Positions 1 to 5,276 of a stretch of 5,981 nt of DNA are shown here, in pieces. This DNA comes from Actinobacteria bacterium UBA5182. Lineage in GTDB: Bacteria > Actinomycetota > UBA4738. Made by a program: the position numbers and the translations under genes. The notes beneath the pieces were generated by a model that was not told where the DNA came from, searched no databases, and saw nothing but the letters and a program-made list of their open reading frames with translations. The stretch's first letter is position 1. Each line of letters starts with the position of its first letter. Where the stretch lies: contig DHWM01000130.1 of NCBI GenBank assembly GCA_002413185.1, positions 479 to 6,459 of the forward strand, given 5' to 3'.

Positions 1-642
1 GTCCTCCGCTCCCACCACAAGTGCCAGCGGTCGGGCCGGGGCGGCCTGGTCGTAGATGTTCATCGGCGATCGGTGGTCGAGCCCGACCACGGTGAACCCT
101 CGGTCCTTCAGCGATTCGATCGCTCTGGTCAGGTTCGTCACCCGGGCCACCGGGAGATGGAGGAGGGCGCCGGTGGAGGCCCTGACCGCGGCCGGTGAGA
201 GCGGAGCCGATCGTCGATCTCTGGTGATCAGAACCGCGACCCCAGCCGCTTCGGCCGAGCGAGCCGACGCGCCGAAATTCTGAGGATCGGTGATGCCGTC
301 CAGGATCACCACGAGCGCGTCGGGGGCCAGAGGCATCCCGGCGAGTTCCCGATCGGACAGCTCCGAGGGAGCCACGACCAGCGCCACGACCCCCTGGTGG
401 TCACCTCCCTGATGAAGCTCGTCCAGATCCGCGCGGTCCCGCCACTCCACCGAGGCATTGCTCCCGGCAGCTTCGCGCAGGAGCTCGTCGAGACCTTCGG
501 ACCTGCGGCTCCCTCGGGCCACGAAGACCCGCTTCACCTGTCCTGCCCGCAGCGCCCCGGTTGTCGCCCGCTTCCCCCCGACGACGAAACCCTCCGATGC
601 CGGTAGAGGCCGGCGCCGCCTGGAACGCTCGCTGGTGCTCAC
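1..642 (-). CDS. rlmB: 23S rRNA 2'-O-methyltransferase, SpoU/TrmH family (RlmB-like), C-terminus cut by window edge
   Basis: SpoU-class (SPOUT, knotted) methyltransferase that uses S-adenosylmethionine to methylate a ribose 2'-OH in rRNA. In E. coli RlmB the target is G2251 of 23S rRNA; the target here is inferred. I translated 214 codons by hand from a GTG at 640-642, and the frame runs open off the left edge. Residues about 18-90 form the substrate-binding domain, with VVGGKRATTGALRAG near 20-34 and HQGVVA at 82-87. The catalytic domain follows: motif 1 is LDGITDPQNFGASAR (114-128) with the family Asn (N122) and Arg (R128), then RASTGALLHLPVARVTNL (154-171). The window ends inside motif 2, at VVGAED (209-214), where GAEG is more usual. 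The N-terminus is basic (SRRRR at 7-11). The GTG overlaps the ispF stop as GTGA, and no good Shine-Dalgarno is present, so translation is probably coupled to ispF. A TsnR-like resistance methylase is possible but less likely given the locus. Confidence 0.92.
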   Translation of the reverse strand, partial: MSTSERSRRRRPLPASEGFVVGGKRATTGALRAGQVKRVFVARGSRRSEGLDELLREAAGSNASVEWRDRADLDELHQGGDHQGVVALVVAPSELSDRELAGMPLAPDALVVILDGITDPQNFGASARSAEAAGVAVLITRDRRSAPLSPAAVRASTGALLHLPVARVTNLTRAIESLKDRGFTVVGLDHRSPMNIYDQAAPARPLALVVGAED

Positions 643-1127
643 GCCTCGGGGGCGAGCGGTCCGACCAGCGCCACCGCGATGCAGCCGGCGCCGTCGCCGG
701 TCAGACCAAGGCCTTCCGGCCGAGTCGCCTTGACCGAGACGCCCGCAACGTCGATGCCCAGGGCTCGGGCGAGGCGCTGCCGGACCTCAGCCCTTCGACC
801 GGTGATGTGGGGACGGTCGGCGATGAGGGTGAGATCACAGGACCGCACGGCCAGGCGGCCCTCGACGAGCATGGCCGCGACGCGCCCCAGGAGATCCAAC
901 CCTGCCGCGCCAGCGTAGGCGGGATCGTCGTCGGAGAAGTGCTCGCCGAGGTCCCCTAGCCCGGCGGCGCCGAGCAGGGCATCCGCCAGCGCGTGGCAGA
1001 TCACGTCTCCGTCGGAGTGCCCCGCCAGCCCCGGTTCGTCCGGGAAATGGACGCCGCCCAGGTAGAGTGGCCGGCCGGGCGCCGAAGGATGGGTGTCGAC
1101 GCCCAAGCCGATCCGGGCCTCGCTCAA
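639..1127 (-). CDS. ispF: 2-C-methyl-D-erythritol 2,4-cyclodiphosphate synthase (IspF)
   Basis: Fifth enzyme of the MEP isoprenoid pathway. It cyclises CDP-ME 2-phosphate to MEcPP with loss of CMP, as a cytosolic homotrimer with one divalent metal per active site. The protein has 162 residues, the usual length. The metal ligands are visible: D11 and H13 in GVDTH, and H45 in VICHALADALLGA, matching E. coli D8, H10 and H42. The HSDGD loop (37-41) and GDLGEHFSDDDP are also typical. The nucleotide-phosphate motif is divergent: the common KATTTE is KATRPE here (133-138). E138 is kept and GLGLTGDGAG follows. The start is TTG at 1125-1127, chosen because GAGGAG lies 5 nt upstream and the codon overlaps the ispD stop as TTGA. 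The first residues SEARIGLGVD also align well with family N-termini. The stop overlaps the rlmB GTG. Confidence 0.97.
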   Translation of the reverse strand: MSEARIGLGVDTHPSAPGRPLYLGGVHFPDEPGLAGHSDGDVICHALADALLGAAGLGDLGEHFSDDDPAYAGAAGLDLLGRVAAMLVEGRLAVRSCDLTLIADRPHITGRRAEVRQRLARALGIDVAGVSVKATRPEGLGLTGDGAGCIAVALVGPLAPEA

Positions 1128-1843
1128 GGCGTCTCCTCGACCTGATGGTTCCCCATCAGCTCGGCTCGGAGGAGATCCTCGGGGGTGGTGATCTTGAAGT
1201 TGGAGGTCTCGCCTTCGACGGTGATCACCCTGAACCCCGCAAGCTCCATCAACATGGCGTCATCGGTCGCGTCCGCGTCTCTCCGGGCTTTCGATGATTC
1301 ATGCGCGCTTCGAAGCTTGGACGCCACGAATGCCTGCGGGGTCTGGACCAGACCGACCTGCGCTCGAGGGATGGTCTCCAGGACTTCGCCGTCACGGATC
1401 CGCTTCACGGTATCGGGACTGGGGACCACGGGTACCACGCCGTCCGCTCTGGCGAGCCGGTCGATCACTCTACGGAACAGCTCGGGAGAAGCCAGAGGCC
1501 GGGCGGCGTCGTGACAAACCACGACCCCGGCCGCGGGAGGAGCCGCGGCCAGGCCGCACCGGACGGACTCCGAGCGGGACCCCCCACCGGGAACGATCGC
1601 CTCCACCCGGATCGACGACGAGGCGGCGCGAACCATTTCTGCCGCCTGGCCCACCATGCTCCGCGGGACGATCATCACCACCGAGTCGATGACAGCGGAT
1701 GCTGCGATCGCGCCCAGCGAGTGAAGCAGCAGCGGCCGGCCGCACAAGGGGACGAAAGCCTTCGGAACGGATCCGCCCAGGCGGTCGCCGGAGCCTGCCG
1801 CAAGAAGCAAGGCGACGATGGTGGCGGGAGGTCCCTCGGTCAT
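1124..1843 (-). CDS. ispD: 2-C-methyl-D-erythritol 4-phosphate cytidylyltransferase (IspD)
   Basis: Third enzyme of the MEP pathway, forming CDP-methylerythritol and pyrophosphate from MEP and CTP. It is a cytosolic homodimer with a Rossmann-like nucleotidyltransferase fold. At 239 residues it is full length. Motifs in order: LLAAGSGDRLGGSVPK (13-28) with the conserved Arg and Lys (R21, K28); GGGSRSESV (86-94); the HDAARP motif (111-116) with metal-binding D112; DTVKR; QTPQAF; ATDDAMLMELAG; and NFKITTPEDL (215-224) with K217 matching the substrate-binding Lys of E. coli (K213). The ATG at 1841-1843 is the first start codon in frame after the preceding stop 55 nt upstream. I see no Shine-Dalgarno before it, so initiation may depend on readthrough of ribosomes from the PIN/TRAM gene. 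It is a separate gene, not the IspDF fusion found in some bacteria, and overlaps ispF by 4 nt. Confidence 0.97.
   Translation of the reverse strand: MTEGPPATIVALLLAAGSGDRLGGSVPKAFVPLCGRPLLLHSLGAIAASAVIDSVVMIVPRSMVGQAAEMVRAASSSIRVEAIVPGGGSRSESVRCGLAAAPPAAGVVVCHDAARPLASPELFRRVIDRLARADGVVPVVPSPDTVKRIRDGEVLETIPRAQVGLVQTPQAFVASKLRSAHESSKARRDADATDDAMLMELAGFRVITVEGETSNFKITTPEDLLRAELMGNHQVEETP
1133..1138 (-). promoter_or_regulatory. Shine-Dalgarno of ispF, supporting a TTG start
   Basis: GAGGAG on the minus strand ends 5 nt before the TTG at 1127-1125, inside the last codons of ispD. It is the only purine-rich ribosome-binding site next to a start in the ispD-ispF-rlmB group, and it supports the rare TTG over later start codons. 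Confidence 0.75.
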
Positions 1844-1898
1844 GGCGAGGGAAGCGTAACGGGTCCGCGCGACCCGGCGGCCGGCGCCCGAGGTCCGC

Positions 1899-3119
1899 TT
1901 ACCACGAGGCGTCGGTGGCGAGCCGGCCGAACACGAGCTGGCCGGTGGGAGTCTGGATCACGTTCGTAACGGAGACCTCCACCGTCTCGCCGATGAGCCG
2001 GTCGGCATCCTCCACGATGACCATGGTTCCATCGTCCAGGTACCCGATGCCCTGCCCACTCTCGCGGCCCTGTCGGGTCAGTCGAAGAGGGACATTCTCC
2101 CCGGCGAACACCGGCGGCCGCAGCGCGTCGGCGAGGCCGTAGATCGAACGTACAGGCACGTCGAGCGCACCGGCGATCTTCGCCAGGGCCGAGTCGTTCG
2201 TCATCAGCACCCCACCCCGACCCTTGGCCAACCGGACGAGCTGGGAATCCGTCGACTCTCCAGCCGGGCCGGCGTCGTCGCGCACCAGGACCACGTCGAC
2301 AGAGGAATGCCGCTTCATGGCCAGCAGGACGTCCAGAGCCTTCCTGCCTCTCGACCGACGACCGGGGTTGGAGGAATCCGCCACCGCTTGGATCTCCTCC
2401 AGGACGCCCCTGGTGATCAGCAGGGTCCCATTGACGAACCCCATCCGGACGAGCCCCATGATGCGCCCGTCCAGGATCGCGCTGGAATCGACCACGGTGA
2501 CCTGGCCGGGCCGGTGGTCTGCCGGCCATGGCTTCACCCCGAACAGCGCGAACAGGTCCTCGCTCTTGACTCGGCCGACCTTGTAGCCGACCGAGCTGCA
2601 CAACAGATAGGAGAAGGCGACGGTCGGATAGGCCGCCACCGAGGGCAGGTGAAACAGGGGAACCGAGACCAACGTGGCCACGATGATTCCGAGAAACAGC
2701 CCCGTGCCTCCCGCCAGCACGTCCGCGGCGGGGATCCGGGTGAACTGACGCTCCAGCTGTGAGACCGCGGACACCGTGGTTCGGCCGAACACGCCCCCCA
2801 CGACGTAGCCGATCCCCGACCCCAGGATGATCCCCAGCAGAAGCGGCCCCGTCCGCTCGGCCCCGGTGGCGAGCGCCACCTCCCACCCGCTGGCGGCGCC
2901 GAGGGCGACGATGATGAGACGGACGAACTCGACCAGCAGCCCCTGGGCCTTGCTGGACCCGGATTCTCGGCCCTCGAGGCGGGCCATCGCCTCATCGGGA
3001 GCCTCCTGTGGCGGCGCGAGGTTCAGGACGAGCGCGCTCGAGCCGAGGGCATCTCCCTCCGGGCCAACCGTTCGCTCGAACCTCTGTCGCCTCATGTCCC
3101 GGTCGCCCCGCCGGATCAT
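1899..3119 (-). CDS. yacL: YacL-family membrane-anchored PIN/TRAM domain protein, predicted ribonuclease
   Basis: Predicted membrane-bound PIN-fold nuclease; the physiological substrate of this family is not known to me. Residues 1-58 are a polar, Arg-rich N-terminus. Four hydrophobic segments follow at about 61-82, 92-111, 131-156 and 160-182, resembling the YacL membrane domain. The PIN domain spans about 207-330, with acidic residues in the expected places: D211 and D217 in VDSSAILDGR, E242 in VLEEIQ, D291 in ESTDSQL and D309 in TNDSALAKIA. A C-terminal TRAM domain (about 343-402) has RESGQGIGYLDDGTMVIVE and a final VFGRL, and probably binds RNA. All four catalytic acids are present, so activity is plausible. 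The start is uncertain. ATG at 3119 has AAGGAGGAGG 13 nt upstream, while M45 (2987) would give the short N-terminus usual in Firmicutes homologues. Codons 2-44 end in G or C in about 81% of cases by my count, which favours the long form. The gene lies between carD and ispD. Confidence 0.93.
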   Translation of the reverse strand: MIRRGDRDMRRQRFERTVGPEGDALGSSALVLNLAPPQEAPDEAMARLEGRESGSSKAQGLLVEFVRLIIVALGAASGWEVALATGAERTGPLLLGIILGSGIGYVVGGVFGRTTVSAVSQLERQFTRIPAADVLAGGTGLFLGIIVATLVSVPLFHLPSVAAYPTVAFSYLLCSSVGYKVGRVKSEDLFALFGVKPWPADHRPGQVTVVDSSAILDGRIMGLVRMGFVNGTLLITRGVLEEIQAVADSSNPGRRSRGRKALDVLLAMKRHSSVDVVLVRDDAGPAGESTDSQLVRLAKGRGGVLMTNDSALAKIAGALDVPVRSIYGLADALRPPVFAGENVPLRLTRQGRESGQGIGYLDDGTMVIVEDADRLIGETVEVSVTNVIQTPTGQLVFGRLATDASW

Positions 3120-3132
3120 GCATGGGTAGGGG

Positions 3133-3142
3133 CCTCCTCCTT
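3133..3142 (-). promoter_or_regulatory. Strong Shine-Dalgarno upstream of the PIN/TRAM gene
   Basis: AAGGAGGAGG on the minus strand is the best ribosome-binding site in the window. It ends 13 nt before the ATG at 3119 and only 9 nt before another ATG at 3123. The ATG at 3123 opens a 43-codon frame overlapping the gene in a different phase. The rest of the 131-nt gap after carD shows no convincing promoter or terminator. Confidence 0.7.
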
Positions 3143-3250
3143 CGTACTTCGGGACCGAGCCAGTGATCCTTGAGCGAGGGAAGCAGCCGTGCCGAGGAAG
3201 CCGGAAGCCCTGGCAGAGCGATGGAGAGGTGGAACCGGGCCGGGGCTCGC

Positions 3251-3736
3251 CTAGTGAGCCTCTTCGAGAACCTTGTCCAGCATGGCCTCTGCCTTCTCCT
3301 CCGTGGAGTCGAAGGCGAACGTCAGCTCTGAGACCAGGATCTGGCGAGCCTTGGCCAGCATGTGCTTCTCGCCGGCCGACAGCCCCTTTTCCTTCTCACG
3401 GGCCGAAAGGTTCCGAACGACTTCCGCGACCTGGTAGATGTCGCCGGAGCTGAGCTTCGCGAGGTTCGTCTTGTACCGGCGGCTCCAGTTGGTGGCGATG
3501 AGCTCTTCCTCCTCACGGAGGAGATCGAACACTTTCTTGACCTCTCGCTTGGAGACGACGCCGCGGAGTCCGACCTCTTGGGTGTTGTCGATCGGGACCA
3601 TCAGGGTGAGGTCCCCGTGGGCCAGCCGGAGCTTGAAATAGGTCCTGGTCTCCCCGAAGATTTCCCGCTCTACCAGATCTTCGATAACGGCTGCCCCATG
3701 ATGCGGATAGACGACCTTGTCTCCCTTGCCGAACAC
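3251..3736 (-). CDS. carD: CarD, RNA polymerase-binding transcription regulator
   Basis: CarD/CdnL family factor that binds the RNA polymerase beta subunit and stabilises the open promoter complex, notably at rRNA and housekeeping promoters. It is essential in mycobacteria. With a GTG start at 3734-3736 the protein has 161 residues, against 162 in M. tuberculosis. The N-terminal Tudor-like RNAP-interaction domain has GDKVVYPHHGAAVIE (5-19) and GDLTLMVPIDN (41-51). The helical DNA-binding domain has TNWSRRYKTNL (82-92) with the minor-groove Trp (W84) and K89, then LSAGEKHMLAKARQILVSEL (119-138). R24 matches mycobacterial R25. M46 replaces mycobacterial R47, a polymerase-contact residue. The frame could extend upstream to an ATG at 3808, but that adds 24 residues absent from the family and overlaps the candidate promoter, so GTG is preferred. 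A GGGGG run 4 nt upstream is a weak ribosome site. Confidence 0.96.
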   Translation of the reverse strand: MFGKGDKVVYPHHGAAVIEDLVEREIFGETRTYFKLRLAHGDLTLMVPIDNTQEVGLRGVVSKREVKKVFDLLREEEELIATNWSRRYKTNLAKLSSGDIYQVAEVVRNLSAREKEKGLSAGEKHMLAKARQILVSELTFAFDSTEEKAEAMLDKVLEEAH

Positions 3737-3778
3737 GACACCCCCAACTGATCGAGATGGTCTGCTGCGAAGAAAGTA

Positions 3779-3808
3779 AGGATAGCATGGCCGCCCAAGC
3801 CGCCGCAA
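3779..3808 (-). promoter_or_regulatory. Candidate carD promoter with extended -10
   Basis: On the minus strand, TTGCGG (3808-3803) is followed after 18 nt by TATCCT (3784-3779), preceded by TG at -15/-14 as in extended -10 promoters (TGCTATCCT). Transcription would begin near 3772, giving a leader of about 36 nt before the carD GTG. The -35 box is weak, and the call rests mainly on the -10 region and its placement between radA and carD. It implies that carD has its own promoter besides any readthrough from radA. Confidence 0.5.
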
Positions 3809-3843
3809 ATCGAAAGCGCAGGTCAGAGGGCATATCCGTTCCC

Positions 3844-5190
3844 TCAGCGGCCCCCGAAGGCCTTGCTCAGGGCCTCACCGACGTGCCGGACCGGGATCAC
3901 GTCGAGGCTCTGCGGGGGCTTGGGAGGCACCCCCCCCGCGGAGCAGATCAGGCTTTTCAGCCCCGCCGCCGCGGCCGCGGAGACCCTCGACTCCATCGCG
4001 GACACCGGCCGGATGGCGCCAGTCAACGAGAGCTCGCCCACGAATCCAGTCCCCGCCCGAACCGCCCGCCCGGACGCTGAGGACGCCAAGGCGGCGGCGA
4101 CCGCGAGGTCCCCGCCCGGGTCGTCGAGGCGAAGGCCGCCGGAGGAAGCGCCGTAGAGCTCGGACCTGGCCAGGCGGAGGTCCGCGGCCCGGTCCGTAAC
4201 GGCGGCGACGATCTGGAAGCGCCGAGGGTCGAGGCCGGCGACCTGGCGCTTCGGCGGGCCCTCCGAAGGAACGACCAGCGCTTGGACGTCGACGGCGAAC
4301 GCCCGCCGTCCGGCCAGGGCGATGGCGGTGGCACATCCCGGCTCATCCCCGGCCTCCCCCACCCGTGGCCCCGCCTCTCGTTCCACCAGACCCGTCGAGG
4401 TCATCTCGAACCAGGACACCTCCCCTTCGGGCCCGTACCGGTTCTTCCCTCCGCAAAGGATGCGGAGCCCCGAGCGGGGCTCGCCCTCGAAGCTCAACAC
4501 CACGTCGACCGCGTGCTCGAGCGTCCGCGGTCCGGCCAGGTCGCCATCTTTGGTCACGTGGCCAACCAGCAGGGTGGTGATCCCTTCGGCCTTGGCCAGG
4601 CCGATCAAGGCGTCGGCACATCCGCGGACCTGACCCGGCCCGCCTGGGAGTGAGTCCGTCCGGTCGTCTCGGATGGTCTGGATGGAGTCGACCACCAGCA
4701 CGGCCGGCCGCACCGCGGAGGCGGTGGCCAGGACGTCGCCGAGATCCCGGCCGGGCGCGAACGCGAGTGCCTCACCGTCGAGTCCGAGCCGCCTGGCCCG
4801 AGAGGCGACCTGCCCGCGGGCCTCCTCCCCAGAGGCGAGGAGACAGAGGTGCCCGGCTTCGGTCAAGCGCGAGGCCAACTGGAGGAGAAGGGTCGACTTG
4901 CCGATGCCGGGCGCCCCCGCCAGGAGGACCACCGAACCAGGCACGAGGCCCCCGCCCAGCACTCGATCGATGCTGGGGAAGCCGGTGCCGATGCGGTGCT
5001 CCTCCGGGTCCGGGACGAGCGTCAGGACGGGCGGAGCGGGGCCGGACGATGACAGGGTCCGACGCGACGACGCCGCCACCGCCTGTTCGGCGACGGTGCC
5101 CCATTCGCCGCACGCCGAGCATCTTCCCGACCACTGTGCCGAGGAGTGCTCGCAGCTGGAGCACACGAACAGCCGCTTGACCTTGCCCAC
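3844..5190 (-). CDS. radA: DNA repair protein RadA (Sms)
   Basis: RecA-related ATPase that processes recombination intermediates; bacterial RadA acts as a hexameric branch-migration helicase. The protein has 448 residues from the GTG at 5188-5190; E. coli RadA has 460. Domains in order: a C4 zinc finger (C10, C13, C24, C27); the RecA-like ATPase with Walker A GAPGIGKST (92-100, K98), the SGEEARGQVASRARRL motif (120-135) and Walker B VLVVDSIQT (164-172); the RadA-specific KNRYG motif (249-253); and a Lon-protease-like C-terminal domain (about 280-448) with GGLRLDDPGGDLAVAAALASS. Walker A has Ala where many homologues have Asp (GDPGIGKST), which should be harmless. The frame stays open upstream to 5406, but that extension overlaps the end of clpC, and the Lys/Arg start before the zinc finger is standard. 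No Shine-Dalgarno is seen. A -10 hexamer lies 6 nt before the GTG, so the mRNA may be leaderless. Confidence 0.97.
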   Translation of the reverse strand: MGKVKRLFVCSSCEHSSAQWSGRCSACGEWGTVAEQAVAASSRRTLSSSGPAPPVLTLVPDPEEHRIGTGFPSIDRVLGGGLVPGSVVLLAGAPGIGKSTLLLQLASRLTEAGHLCLLASGEEARGQVASRARRLGLDGEALAFAPGRDLGDVLATASAVRPAVLVVDSIQTIRDDRTDSLPGGPGQVRGCADALIGLAKAEGITTLLVGHVTKDGDLAGPRTLEHAVDVVLSFEGEPRSGLRILCGGKNRYGPEGEVSWFEMTSTGLVEREAGPRVGEAGDEPGCATAIALAGRRAFAVDVQALVVPSEGPPKRQVAGLDPRRFQIVAAVTDRAADLRLARSELYGASSGGLRLDDPGGDLAVAAALASSASGRAVRAGTGFVGELSLTGAIRPVSAMESRVSAAAAAGLKSLICSAGGVPPKPPQSLDVIPVRHVGEALSKAFGGR

Positions 5191-5196
5191 CGCAGA

Positions 5197-5218
5197 ACCA
5201 TAGCGCGAGGGTCTGACA
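5197..5218 (-). promoter_or_regulatory. Candidate PafBC/RecA-NDp-type damage promoter of radA
   Basis: On the minus strand, TGTCAGAC (5218-5211) is followed by exactly 8 nt and then TATGGT (5202-5197). From memory, the actinobacterial LexA-independent DNA-damage promoter (RecA-NDp, activated by PafBC) has the consensus TGTCRGTG-N8-TANNNT. The match is 6 of 8 in the upstream element, with perfect spacing and a matching -10. Conventional -35 sequence is lacking, as expected for that class. Six nt separate the -10 from the radA GTG, so transcription could start on the start codon itself. Confidence 0.5.
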
Positions 5219-5253
5219 CGCCCCGACCTGCGGTTATGGGCCGATCTCTCTCG

Positions 5254-5268
5254 AGGGGCCGGGCCCCT
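5254..5268 (-). terminator. GC-rich hairpin just after clpC, possible terminator
   Basis: A perfect 15-nt inverted repeat (AGGGGCC, one G on the plus strand, GGCCCCT) lies 8 nt downstream of the clpC stop. Allowing for a minimal loop, about 5-6 GC-rich pairs can form. No T-run follows in the clpC direction, so this is not a classical intrinsic terminator. It could be a U-tract-less terminator or a 3'-end stabiliser before the radA promoter. Confidence 0.4.
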
Positions 5269-5276
5269 GCCGACGG

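Noticed and set aside
1862..1898. 7-bp direct repeat GGTCCGC in the gap between the PIN/TRAM gene and ispD
   Set aside because: Two short copies in very GC-rich spacer sequence with no other structure; likely coincidence.
1301..1969. 222-codon open frame on the plus strand opposite ispD
   Set aside because: Antisense shadow of a high-GC gene. The minus strand carries full IspD motifs, and the plus-strand product is Arg/Gly-rich with no recognisable domain.
1840..2886. 348-codon minus-strand frame within the PIN/TRAM gene
   Set aside because: It lies in another phase of the same strand, is low-complexity Arg/Gly/Pro, and overlaps a gene with clear PIN and TRAM motifs.
3244..3260. GGCTC/GAGCC inverted repeat across the carD stop
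   Set aside because: Only 5 pairs with a 7-nt loop, overlapping the stop codon and with no T-run; expected by chance at this GC content.
3826..3845. GAGGG/CCCTC inverted repeat at the radA stop
   Set aside because: Only 5 pairs with a 10-nt loop and no T-run; too weak to call a terminator.
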